The position numbers were made by a program, and so were the translations under genes. The notes below the pieces were generated by a model, which saw nothing but the letters and a program-made list of their open reading frames with translations, had not been told where the DNA came from and made no database searches. A stretch of DNA of 64,000 nucleotides. Source: Paracoccus saliphilus. GTDB lineage: Bacteria; Pseudomonadota; Alphaproteobacteria; Rhodobacterales; Rhodobacteraceae. The stretch spans positions 1 to 64,000 of the forward strand of contig QKYL01000001.1 in assembly GCA_003255745.1 (NCBI GenBank). Reading direction: 5' to 3'. Below, piece by piece: positions 1-8,208 of this stretch; position 1 is the stretch's first letter; every line of letters starts with the position of its first letter.

Positions 1-487
1 ATGCTTGCGCGCCAGCCATTCTCCATCACCAGGAACTTGATCCCATTCGGCGCGGCACCTGGACCGATGGCGCTTGCGCCTCATTGTCGACCAGCAGGTT
101 CAGCGGGCCCGGCGCGCGGCGGTGGGGGATCTGAGCGGTGAGCGTCTTCTGTCTGCGGCTTGAGCCGTGGAGAAGTCCGGCACCGGCCGGTCCAGCCCCC
201 CCATTTTCAGGATGCCGGCCACCATGCCACCTCGCCATGGTCACTCGGACCAGTGGCGTTTCCCTGGCTCGGTTTGCCGGAGCGGCAGGCCAAAGAGCAC
301 CTTCCCCATGAGACAAAACCGGATGGCTGCATCGGAGAACACGGGCGGGCGGCCGGGACGTCCGGCCCCGTTCGCCAGCCACGCCATGTCCTTGTCCAGC
401 CGGATCAGCAGCGCGCCGCCGCCTCAGGACGTCATAGGAGGACGTCCAGTTCGTCGTGCGGTAGCGGACAGGCTCAGGTTCGCTCAT
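1..487 (-). pseudogene. IS5-family transposase, N-terminal part, several frameshifts
   Basis: The minus strand encodes pieces of a typical IS5-family transposase N-terminus in different frames. First comes RYRTTNWTSSYDVL from the start at 487, then LIRLDKDMAWLANGAGRPGR and PPVFSDAAIRFCLMGKVLFG in a second frame, ending at a stop near 241. GMVAGILKMGGLDRPVPDFS and RRQKTLTAQIPHRR follow, then GPLNLLVDN, and GDGEWLARKH in yet another frame at the edge. At least three frameshifts and one stop break the gene, so no active transposase can be made. The order of fragments matches the family, which makes the assignment firm. The catalytic C-terminal part lies beyond the left edge. Confidence 0.85.
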
Positions 488-556
488 GCAAGCACGCTTA
501 CCCTACCAGCCAGCCCCCGTGAATCCCGCGGCAGGCGGGAGTTCTGCAACAATGCC
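1..556 (-). mobile_element. Remnant of an IS5-family insertion sequence, cut by the window edge
   Basis: The right-hand end is suggested by GGCATTGTTGCAGAAC read on the minus strand from 556, which resembles terminal inverted repeats of IS427-group elements and sits about 70 bases before the transposase start, a usual spacing. The other end lies outside the window, so no inverted-repeat pair or target duplication can be checked. The element is decayed, see the transposase entry. Confidence 0.6.
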
Positions 557-614
557 TGGGGCATGTGACATGTCACTGAACCGTGTTGCCCCCGTGGCCT
601 TTTGGAAAGGCAGT

Positions 615-634
615 GGCGGCAGTTGCCTGCCGCC
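615..634 (-). terminator. Hairpin after the efflux operon
   Basis: GGCGGCAG-TTGC-CTGCCGCC is a perfect 8-bp stem with a 4-base loop, just beyond the stop of the outer-membrane factor gene. Only a weak T-run (CCTTTCC) follows on the minus strand, so it may be a weak terminator or an mRNA 3' stabiliser. Confidence 0.5.
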
Positions 635-642
635 CCTCCCGC

Positions 643-2028
643 TCAATCGGCGATCCGCCTCACGGCTGCACCCGCACCCGTCGCAATCTGCAAGGCAGCC
701 CATTCCTTGGCCGCGTCATTGCGGGCCGAGGCGGCCTGCAGGCGTGCCGCCGCGCGCTGGCGGTCGGCGTCCAGCAGATCGACCAGCGGCAGCGCCCCTG
801 CCTCAAAATTAGTGCGGGCCAGGTCATAGGCGCGGTCGAAGGCCACCGCCGCCTGGTCCAGCGCCTCGACCCGCTGCCGATATCGGCGCAGGTTCGACTG
901 GCTGCGCTGCACATCCTCGACCGCCGCGGCGACTTGGGACCGCCAGGCCAGGTCCGCCTGCCGCGCCTCGGACAGGCGCCGGGCGCGAGTTGCCTGCAGC
1001 AGCCCCTGGTTCGCCACCGGCAGGGAAAGGCGCGGGCCAAAGCCCCAGCTGTTCGCGCCGCCTGTATCGCTGATAGTTCCCGTCAGCGACAGCGACGGCA
1101 GCATGTCGGCGGTGGCGACGCCCACCGCGGCCAGGGCCTGCGACAGATCGGCCTGCGCAGCCCGCACGTCGGGACGGTTGCGCAGCAGGTCCGCCGGCAC
1201 CCCCGCGCCCGGACCCGGCGGGATGCGCAGTGCCGCCGATCCGCCTTGCATCCGTCCCATCAGCACAGCGGCCTGCTGGTTCAGCAACGTGGACAGGCGA
1301 TAGACCTGCGCGTTGAACTGCGCCTCGTAGTTCGGCAAGTCGGCCCGGGCGGTCTGCAGCAGCGCCTCGGTTTGGGCGATGTCGTAATCAGTCGCCAGCC
1401 CCAGGGACTGCATGTCCCGCGTGACGCCCAGGGTGCGCTGGCGCGCATCGATCGTGTCGCGGGTCAGCGCCAGCGCCTGCTGAAAGAACCGCGCATCGGA
1501 ATAGGTGCCGATCACCTCTGCCAGCCAAGCCAGGCGCGTGACCTGCGCCTGCGCCTCGGCCGAGGCATGGGCCGCGGCCGCGCCTTGCCGCGCACGCCGG
1601 GCGCCGCCGAACAGGTCGAAGACGAAGCCCGCCGACAGGTTGGCGCTGCTGGCATAGCCGGTGCTTTGGTTGTCGCCACCCGACCGGACCCGGCTGGCCG
1701 AGGCGGGTTCGCCGCCGATCTGCGCGGCCAGCGGCGCCGTGGCGCGCAGATCGGCCTCGGCCGCGCGAATGCGCTCATTGGCGGTGATGATGTCCAGGCT
1801 GGTCGCCAGACCTTCGGCAATCAGGCGCGACAGGGTCCGGTCCTGATAATTCGACCAGAAGGCATTGGCGCCGACCCGGCCCAGGGGCGCGGCCTCCCCT
1901 TCGGCAAAGCTGACCTGGACACGGGTTTCGGGCATTGCGTCGGGATCAGGTCCCACTGCCGCACAGGCGGTGATGGTCAGGGCCGCCATCAGCGACAGCG
2001 CCGCCCTTGCGGATCGGGGGAAGGTCAC
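643..2028 (-). CDS. Outer-membrane efflux lipoprotein, NodT/TolC family
   Basis: This 461-residue protein is the outer-membrane channel of the tripartite pump encoded by this operon. A lipoprotein signal is visible at the N-terminus: a hydrophobic stretch ending in TITAC, with the lipid-bearing cysteine at residue 22. The rest shows the two long repeated alpha-helical and beta regions of the outer-membrane factor family, including a conserved RPDVRAAQADLSQA segment in the middle. Length is normal for the family. Its start overlaps the stop of the pump gene by 4 bases (ATGA), so the two are translationally coupled. The substrate cannot be deduced. Confidence 0.93.
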   Translation of the reverse strand: MTFPRSARAALSLMAALTITACAAVGPDPDAMPETRVQVSFAEGEAAPLGRVGANAFWSNYQDRTLSRLIAEGLATSLDIITANERIRAAEADLRATAPLAAQIGGEPASASRVRSGGDNQSTGYASSANLSAGFVFDLFGGARRARQGAAAAHASAEAQAQVTRLAWLAEVIGTYSDARFFQQALALTRDTIDARQRTLGVTRDMQSLGLATDYDIAQTEALLQTARADLPNYEAQFNAQVYRLSTLLNQQAAVLMGRMQGGSAALRIPPGPGAGVPADLLRNRPDVRAAQADLSQALAAVGVATADMLPSLSLTGTISDTGGANSWGFGPRLSLPVANQGLLQATRARRLSEARQADLAWRSQVAAAVEDVQRSQSNLRRYRQRVEALDQAAVAFDRAYDLARTNFEAGALPLVDLLDADRQRAAARLQAASARNDAAKEWAALQIATGAGAAVRRIAD

Positions 2029-5000
2029 GAGGTCTTTTCCTTTCGGGTCAGCATTTGCCGCAGCTTCAGCACGGCGACATAGAAGACGGGGACAAGGAAG
2101 ATCCCGATGACCGCCGACGATGCCATGCCGCCCAGCACCCCGATCCCGATCGAGTTCTGCGCCCCCGCCCCGGCCCCCGATGCGATGGCTAGGGGCAGAA
2201 CCCCCAGCATGAAGGCAAAGGTGGTCATCAGGATCGGGCGCAGGCGCTGGCGCGCGGCGACAAGGGCGGCCTCGACCACCGACTTGCCCTCCTGCACCTG
2301 GGCTTGGGCGAACTCGACGATCAGGATCGCGTTGCGCGCCGCCAGGCCGATGGTCGTCAGCAGGCCCACCTTGAAGTAGACGTCGTTCGACTGTCCGAAA
2401 TACAGGGCCGCCAGCAGCGCCCCCAGGATGCCCACCGGCACGGTCAGCATCACGGCCAGAGGCACGGCCCAGCTTTCGTAAAGCGCGGCCAGGGACAGGA
2501 ATACGACCAGCGCCGACAGCGCGAACAGCAGCGGCGCCTGGTTGCCCGACAGACGCTCCTGATAGGAGAGGCCCGTCCAGGCGGCGCCATAGCCGCCCTC
2601 CAGATCGCCGACCAGTTCCTCCATCACGTCCATCGCGGCGCCTGACGACAGGCCTGGCGCGGCGGCTCCGCTGAGCTCCAACGCGCGTGTGCCGCCATAG
2701 CGGGCCACGGCATTCGGCTCCTGCTGCCAGTTCTGGTCCGAGAAGGCGCCGAATGACACCATCTCGCCCTGCGCGTTGCGGGCATACCAGCGGTTGATGT
2801 CCTCGGGCTGGGACCGGCTGGCGGCCTCGCCCTGCACGATGACGGGGCGCAGGTCGCTGCCCAGGGCAAAGTCGTTCACGTCGCGGCCCGCGAAGATCAC
2901 CGATAGCATGGCGTTCACCTCGGGGATCGACAGGCCGAATGCCGCGGCCTTCTGCTGGTCGATCTGCAGCCGCAGCGAGGTCTGGGTGGCGGCCTCGTTG
3001 CCGCGCAGGTTGGTGACGCGGCCATCGGTGCGGGCATCGGCCACCAACTGGTCCGCGGCGGCGGTCAGCGCGTCCTGTCCGCGGCCCGACTGGTCGATCA
3101 GGTACATGCTGAAGCCGGATGACGTGCCCATGCCCTGGATCGCGGGCGGTTGCAGCACGAAGATCTGGCCTTGCCGGTTGGTCATGAAGAAGTGACCGTT
3201 GGCGCGCGCGACCAGCGAGGCGATGTCCAGCCCCTCGCGTTCCTCGTAGTCGCGCAGCTTGACGAAGACCATCGCGTTGTTCTGGCCCGATCCGCCAAAG
3301 CTGAACCCCAAAGCGGCAAAGACCGATTCAACCGTTTCGGTTTCCTCGTTCAGCAGATAGTCCTCGACCTTCTCGACCAGGGCCTGGGTCTGCTGGGTGG
3401 TCGATCCGTCGGGACCCTGGATGATGACCAGGGCCACGCCCTGGTCCTCGTCGGGCAGGAACGATCCCGGCAGGCGGTCGAACAGGGCAAAGACGCCAAA
3501 GCCGATCGCGACCAGCACCAGCAGCATCCGCAGCGGCCGCTTGACCAGCCGCGTGACGGTGCCGACATAGCCGTTCGTGGCGCGGTCCATGTTGCGGTTG
3601 AACCAGCGCGCGGGCGCGATGCCGTCGCCATGCTTGCGCGGCTTCAGCAGGCTGGCGCACATGGCGGGCGTCAGGATGACCGCCACGCCCAGGGACAGCA
3701 CCATCGCGGTGATGATGGTGATCGAAAACTGGCGATAGATGACACCGGTTGCCCCCGACATGAAGGCCATGGGCAGGAACACCGCCGACAGGACCAGCAC
3801 GATGCCGACCAGCGCGCTGGTGATCTCGTCCATGCTCTTTTCGGTGGCCTCGACAGGGCCCAGGCCCTCTTCCTCCATCACGCGTTCGACGTTTTCCACC
3901 ACCACGATGGCGTCGTCGACCAGCAGGCCGATGGCCAGGACCATCGCGAACATGGTCAGCGTGTTGATGGAATAGCCCGCCGCCGCCAGTACCGCAAAGG
4001 TGCCCAGCAGCACGACCGGGATCGCCACCACCGGGATGATGGTCGCGCGCCAGCTTTGCAGGAAGACAAGGATCACCAGGAAGACCAGCACCACGGCCTC
4101 GGCCAAGGTGTGATAGACTTGGTTGATCGATTCCTCGACAAAGGGAGAGGTGTCGTAGGGATAGACGATCTGCACGCCCTCGGGCAGGGCGCCGGCCAGG
4201 CCATTGATCGTGTTGCGGACCGCCTCGGCCGTGTCCACGGCATTCGCGCCGGTGGCAAGGTTGACGGCAAAGCCCGCCGCCGGGTTGCCATTGTGGCGCG
4301 AGGCGCCGCCATAGCTTTCCTGCCCGATCTCGATCCGGGCCACGTCGCCCAGGAAGACGGTCGAGCCGTCGGGATCGACGCGCAGCAGGATGCGCTCGAA
4401 CTCCTCCACGGTCGAGAACTGCGACTGTGCCGAAACGGGAATGGTCAGCCGCTGTCCCTGGGCCGCGGGCTGCGCGCCCAGGTCCCCGACAGTAACGTTG
4501 GTATTCTGCTGCGCTACCGCGCTGGTGACATCGGCGGGGGTGACCTGGTACTGGACCATCTTCATCGGGTCCAGCCAGATGCGCATGGCATAGCCCGACC
4601 CGAAGGTGTTGATCGACCCTACGCCGGGCGTGCGCTTGACCGGGTCCTCGATCAGCTGCGCGATCAGGTCGCCCAGTTCGACGCTGGAATAGCCGCCGTT
4701 GGGCGCGGTCAAGGCGCCGACAAGCAGGATCGAACTGGTCGAGCGTGCCACTTGAACGCCCTGCTGCTGGACCACGTCCGGCAGCTGCGGCGTGACCAGC
4801 TGCAGCTTGTTCTGAACCTGGACCTGCGCGATGTCGGCATCCACCGTATCGTCGAAGGTCAGCGACACCGAAGCCGAACCCGGCGTGGAGTTCGACGTCA
4901 TGTAGATCAGCCCGTCGATGCCGGTCATGGCATCTTCGATCACCGTGGTGACCGAGGCTTCGACGATCTCGGCCGAGGCTCCGCTATAGGCTGCACTGAC

Positions 5001-5132
5001 CCTGACGGTGGTCGGAGAGATCTGCGGATATTGCTCGATCGCCAGGCTGCTGAGGCCCAAGGCGCCAACCAGCATGGTGACCAGAGCAAGAACCCAGGCA
5101 AAGACCGGGCGGTGGATGAAGAAACGGGCCAT
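2025..5132 (-). CDS. RND multidrug efflux pump, HAE1 (AcrB/MexB) family permease
   Basis: This 1035-residue inner-membrane proton antiporter should expel drugs or other hydrophobic compounds through the partner channel. The N-terminus MARFFIHRPVFAWVLAL is the classical first transmembrane helix of HAE1 pumps. GLLVDDAIVVVENVERVM holds the paired aspartates D406 and D407, equivalent to the proton-relay pair of AcrB. The length and two large periplasmic loops fit the family, and the sequence is uninterrupted. The gene starts 6 bases after the adaptor stop and overlaps the channel gene, so the three are one transcript. Expression is probably controlled by the divergent TetR gene. RND substrate range cannot be read from sequence. 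Confidence 0.96.
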   Translation of the reverse strand: MARFFIHRPVFAWVLALVTMLVGALGLSSLAIEQYPQISPTTVRVSAAYSGASAEIVEASVTTVIEDAMTGIDGLIYMTSNSTPGSASVSLTFDDTVDADIAQVQVQNKLQLVTPQLPDVVQQQGVQVARSTSSILLVGALTAPNGGYSSVELGDLIAQLIEDPVKRTPGVGSINTFGSGYAMRIWLDPMKMVQYQVTPADVTSAVAQQNTNVTVGDLGAQPAAQGQRLTIPVSAQSQFSTVEEFERILLRVDPDGSTVFLGDVARIEIGQESYGGASRHNGNPAAGFAVNLATGANAVDTAEAVRNTINGLAGALPEGVQIVYPYDTSPFVEESINQVYHTLAEAVVLVFLVILVFLQSWRATIIPVVAIPVVLLGTFAVLAAAGYSINTLTMFAMVLAIGLLVDDAIVVVENVERVMEEEGLGPVEATEKSMDEITSALVGIVLVLSAVFLPMAFMSGATGVIYRQFSITIITAMVLSLGVAVILTPAMCASLLKPRKHGDGIAPARWFNRNMDRATNGYVGTVTRLVKRPLRMLLVLVAIGFGVFALFDRLPGSFLPDEDQGVALVIIQGPDGSTTQQTQALVEKVEDYLLNEETETVESVFAALGFSFGGSGQNNAMVFVKLRDYEEREGLDIASLVARANGHFFMTNRQGQIFVLQPPAIQGMGTSSGFSMYLIDQSGRGQDALTAAADQLVADARTDGRVTNLRGNEAATQTSLRLQIDQQKAAAFGLSIPEVNAMLSVIFAGRDVNDFALGSDLRPVIVQGEAASRSQPEDINRWYARNAQGEMVSFGAFSDQNWQQEPNAVARYGGTRALELSGAAAPGLSSGAAMDVMEELVGDLEGGYGAAWTGLSYQERLSGNQAPLLFALSALVVFLSLAALYESWAVPLAVMLTVPVGILGALLAALYFGQSNDVYFKVGLLTTIGLAARNAILIVEFAQAQVQEGKSVVEAALVAARQRLRPILMTTFAFMLGVLPLAIASGAGAGAQNSIGIGVLGGMASSAVIGIFLVPVFYVAVLKLRQMLTRKEKTS

Positions 5133-5138
5133 CCTGAG

Positions 5139-6359
5139 TTACTCCGCCGCCGGCGTGTCGGCGGACGCGGCCGGATCGCCACTGCCCGCGCTGTCGTCGG
5201 CCGGGGCCGGCGGGGCAGGGATGTCGCGGACAACGCCGTTTTCATCAAAGGTCACCGGCACCGGCGCGACATCCGCGCCTTCCGCCAGCCCGGTCAGGCC
5301 GTCCACGATCAGCTGGTCGCCTTCGGCCAGACCTTCGGTCACGATCCACTGCTGCTGATAGTTGCCGTCTTCGGTCAACTGGCGCTGGCTGGCCTTGCCG
5401 TCCTCGACCACCCAGGCTGTCAGGTTGCCGATCTTGTCGCGCCGCGCCGCAGATTGCGACACCAGAAAGGCGCGGGTCACGCCCAGTTCGACCTGCCCGC
5501 GCAGGAACATGCCCGGCAGGATCAGGTTGTCGGGATTGGCAAAACGGAACCGCGTGTCGATGGATCCGGTGGTGGTGGACACGGTGATGCCCGGCGCCAC
5601 CAGTTCCCCTTGGGCCTGATAGGTGCGGCCATTTTCCAGCGTCAGGCTGGCCCGCAGCTGATCGTTCAGGCGCAAGCTGCCGTCATCGATGTCGTCCAGA
5701 ACCCCCAGAAAGCGTGACGAGGGCTCGTACATGTCCACCTCGATCGGGTCCAGTTGGGTGACGGTGGCCATCGGATCGGCCTGGCCCGCCGTTACCAGGT
5801 CCCCGACTGATACGGCGGCGACGCTGGTTATGCCGGCGATGGGGCTGGTCACCGTGGTCCAGCCTAGGTCGGCTTCGGCCAGGGTGCGGGCGGCCTCGGC
5901 GGCCTGCTGCGCGGCACGCGCCTGGTCCAGGGTTGCCCGTCCGGCCTCGACCTGGGCCTGCGTGGTGCCGGATCCCAGCAATTGCTCGGTGCGGCTGAAG
6001 GCCGACTGCGCCTGCGTGACCTGTGCCGAAGCCGAGGCCACCTGCGCCTCGGCGCTGGCCAGGTTGGCGCGATAGGTGCCATCCTCGATCCGGAACATCG
6101 GCGCCCCGGCCTGAATATGCTTTCCGGGCTCGTAAAGGATTTCAGTCACCAGCCCCCCCACCCGCGGGCGGATGGCGGTGGCCGAGGCGGCGACGGCGCG
6201 GCCGGGCAGCGTTACCACCCGCGGGACATCCTGCGGCTGCACGGTAACCACGCCCACCTGCTTGGGCGGCATCTGCCCCGGATCCTGCGCCAGGGCAGGG
6301 GCCGTGATGAAAAGCCCCGCAGCCAGGGCTGCACCGGACCGAAATGTGAACTCGCGCAT
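5139..6359 (-). CDS. RND efflux periplasmic adaptor (membrane fusion protein)
   Basis: This 406-residue protein links the inner-membrane pump to the outer-membrane channel. The chosen start gives a clear Sec signal peptide (MREFTFRSGA and a hydrophobic run to PALAQ, cleavage near residue 24); an in-frame start 60 bases upstream would bury that signal and run into the operator region. The lipoyl-like half motif VGGLVTEILYEPGKHIQAG, a helical hairpin at about residues 80-150, the second lipoyl half and a C-terminal beta-barrel follow in family order. A Pro/Ala/Asp-rich tail of about 40 residues ends the protein. It is the first gene of the minus-strand operon. Confidence 0.94.
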   Translation of the reverse strand: MREFTFRSGAALAAGLFITAPALAQDPGQMPPKQVGVVTVQPQDVPRVVTLPGRAVAASATAIRPRVGGLVTEILYEPGKHIQAGAPMFRIEDGTYRANLASAEAQVASASAQVTQAQSAFSRTEQLLGSGTTQAQVEAGRATLDQARAAQQAAEAARTLAEADLGWTTVTSPIAGITSVAAVSVGDLVTAGQADPMATVTQLDPIEVDMYEPSSRFLGVLDDIDDGSLRLNDQLRASLTLENGRTYQAQGELVAPGITVSTTTGSIDTRFRFANPDNLILPGMFLRGQVELGVTRAFLVSQSAARRDKIGNLTAWVVEDGKASQRQLTEDGNYQQQWIVTEGLAEGDQLIVDGLTGLAEGADVAPVPVTFDENGVVRDIPAPPAPADDSAGSGDPAASADTPAAE

Positions 6360-6410
6360 GCTGTGATATCCCGCTATCCGCGCCCCACCGGGCGCCGTGT
6401 TGGTGCGCTC

Positions 6411-6437
6411 ATTGCACATTATTGCGGACTGTGCAAT
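6411..6437. promoter_or_regulatory. Palindromic operator between efflux operon and tetR
   Basis: ATTGCACA (6411-6418) and TGTGCAAT (6430-6437) form a perfect 8-bp inverted repeat with an 11-base spacer. It is the only strong dyad in the 113-base divergent spacer and is the likely binding site of the TetR protein, which would then control both itself and the efflux operon. TTGCAC inside each arm could also act as a -35 element in each direction. Confidence 0.7.
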
Positions 6438-6472
6438 ATTTGCTTTGACTGCATTCAGGAGTGGCCTGCCAC

Positions 6473-7054
6473 ATGACCATCAATCTTCGTGATCGCCGTC
6501 GTCGCCAGACGGCCCGTGACATCCAGCAGGCCGCGCTGCGCGTGGCGCTGCAGGCGGGCTATTGTGCGGCGACCACCGACGCGATTGCGGCCGAAGCCGG
6601 CATCAGTCCCCGCACCTTCTTCAACTATTACCCCAACAAGACGGCGGCGGTGCTGGGGCAGCCGCCGGTCCTGGACACGCAGGCGGGTGCCTGGATCGCG
6701 ACATCAGAGGCGCCGCTGGTTGACGACCTGGTGCGGTTGCTGGGACAGATGCTGAAGGACGACAGCCCCGACCGTCAGACCCTGCGCATGATCGAAAGGC
6801 TGATCGAGACGACGCCGGACATGCAGATACTGTTCCGCAAGTCCCTGGACGCGATCTCCTTTGCCCTTGCCGGCTTGCTGCAGGCGCGGCTTGGGGCGCA
6901 CCGGGCGCTGGAGGCCGACCTGATCGCCGCCATGTCCACCCATGCGCTGGCCAACGGGGTGCGCAGCTGGGCCGCCGATGAAGCGATGGACCTGGACGGG
7001 GTTCTGGACATGACGCGGGATCAGTTGCGAAGCGTCTGCGTGCTTCTGGGCTGA
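6473..7054 (+). CDS. TetR-family transcriptional regulator of the efflux operon
   Basis: This 193-residue protein has an N-terminal TetR helix-turn-helix: about residues 18-60 include TTDAIAAEAGISPRTFFNYYPNK, ending in the typical FFNYYPNK recognition-helix signature. The C-terminal helical part, which would sense the ligand, is variable and gives no substrate clue. The ATG at 6473 is preferred because AGGAG at 6457-6461 lies 11 bases upstream; the GTG at 6461 would overlap that ribosome-binding site. The gene is divergent from the RND operon and next to a perfect inverted repeat, the usual arrangement for a local repressor. It ends 7 bases from the convergent lacI-type gene. Confidence 0.92.
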   Translation: MTINLRDRRRRQTARDIQQAALRVALQAGYCAATTDAIAAEAGISPRTFFNYYPNKTAAVLGQPPVLDTQAGAWIATSEAPLVDDLVRLLGQMLKDDSPDRQTLRMIERLIETTPDMQILFRKSLDAISFALAGLLQARLGAHRALEADLIAAMSTHALANGVRSWAADEAMDLDGVLDMTRDQLRSVCVLLG

Positions 7055-7061
7055 CAGATTC

Positions 7062-8087
7062 CTATTCGCCCGGTGCGGGACCCGTGCTGTCCCGCACCAG
7101 AAGATCGACGCCAAGCGTTGTGCTGTCGATGATCGTCTCGCCCCGCATCCGGGCCAGCAGCAGTTCGGCCGCGCGGCGGCCAAGGCGGGCGCGATACTGG
7201 CGGATCGTGGTCAGCGGCGGCAGGCAATAGGCCGACATCTCGATGTTGTCGAAGCCCATGACCGAGATGTCCTGCGGCACCCGCAGGCCCCCGCAGATCA
7301 GCCCGTGGATCAGCCCGATGGCCATTTCGTCATTGTCGCAGAAGACCGCCGTCGGCCGGTTGCGCAGGTCCAGGATCTTTGCCGCAGCCTCGCGGCCAAA
7401 GCGGGCGGTGAAGTTGCCTTCGATGCTGTCGTCCGGGCCCGGGGCGGGCAGGGCCGCCTCGGCCAGTCCCTGAAGAAAGCCTTCGCGCCGCGCCACGGTC
7501 AGCGAATTGCCGCCCGGTCCGGTCAGATGCAGGATGCGGCGGTGGCCATGGCCGGCAAGATGCCGGGCCGCAAGCCGCCCGCCTTCGACATTGTCGGCCA
7601 GCACGCGGGGTGCGTCCAGGCCATCGATCCATTCGCAGGCCTGCACCAGCGGCGGGCAGCCGGGCTGGTCGAACAGGCGCGGGTCCAGGCTGCCGTCCAG
7701 CACGATCACCCCGTCCGAGCGTGACCTGTTCAGATAAGGGGCCAGCATCGTCATGGCCGGCTGTTCGGGCACCGCCGTTGTGTCCAGCACCAGCAGGCTG
7801 AGACCCTTGGTGCGCAGTACCTCTGAAATGCCGGACAGGATCTCGGAAAAGAACGGATTTGCCAGCTTGGGCACCAGCGCCAGCACCCCGCCCACCTGCT
7901 GCTGGCGCAGGTTCCGGGCTGTGAAGTTCAGCGTGTAGCCTGTCTGGGCAATGGCGGCCTCGACCGCCTTGCGCGTGTCTTTGGACACGATCGAGGGGTT
8001 TGATATGGCGCGGCTGACGGTGGCCACGGATACCCCCGCCAACTTGGCGACGTCATGGATGCGCGGCGGACGGGCTTGATCTGACAC
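7062..8087 (-). CDS. LacI-family transcriptional regulator of the carbohydrate locus
   Basis: This 341-residue regulator has the LacI helix-turn-helix at residues 10-30 (HDVAKLAGVSVATVSRAISN), a hinge helix with NFTARNLRQQQ, and a periplasmic-binding-protein-like sensor domain for a sugar or sugar derivative. It is divergent from the isomerase/oxidoreductase/ABC operon. Near-palindromic 14-bp sites lie between the two genes and recur upstream of the GMC operon and of the gene at 18136-18999. It is therefore the probable regulator of all three units and of itself. Whether it represses or activates, and which ligand it senses, cannot be told. Confidence 0.93.
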   Translation of the reverse strand: MSDQARPPRIHDVAKLAGVSVATVSRAISNPSIVSKDTRKAVEAAIAQTGYTLNFTARNLRQQQVGGVLALVPKLANPFFSEILSGISEVLRTKGLSLLVLDTTAVPEQPAMTMLAPYLNRSRSDGVIVLDGSLDPRLFDQPGCPPLVQACEWIDGLDAPRVLADNVEGGRLAARHLAGHGHRRILHLTGPGGNSLTVARREGFLQGLAEAALPAPGPDDSIEGNFTARFGREAAAKILDLRNRPTAVFCDNDEMAIGLIHGLICGGLRVPQDISVMGFDNIEMSAYCLPPLTTIRQYRARLGRRAAELLLARMRGETIIDSTTLGVDLLVRDSTGPAPGE

Positions 8088-8137
8088 CGGAATCTCGCTG
8101 TTGGGATAGGATCAGGCTTTAACGGAAAAAATGCGGT

Positions 8138-8151
8138 TGTAAACCTTTTCA
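8138..8151. promoter_or_regulatory. LacI-type operator, copy 1
   Basis: TGTAAACCTTTTCA fits the consensus TGTAAWSSKTTWCA shared by five sites in this locus. It lies 51-64 bases upstream of the lacI-type start, so it probably serves autoregulation. Confidence 0.65.
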
Positions 8152-8169
8152 TCCTGTGAGAGCCTCTGT

Positions 8170-8183
8170 TGAAACCGATTACA
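8170..8183. promoter_or_regulatory. LacI-type operator, copy 2
   Basis: TGAAACCGATTACA (TGTAATCGGTTTCA on the other strand) matches the same consensus. It lies 25-38 bases upstream of the ATG at 8209, a position suited to blocking transcription of the isomerase-ABC operon. Confidence 0.7.
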
Positions 8184-8208
8184 TGGAGGCAATCGGTTGG
8201 GGGGAATC

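Noticed and set aside
583-5717. Long plus-strand open frames (499 and 855 codons) across the efflux operon
   Set aside because: They are antisense to clearly recognised pump genes and show no family motifs; long antisense frames are expected at this GC content.
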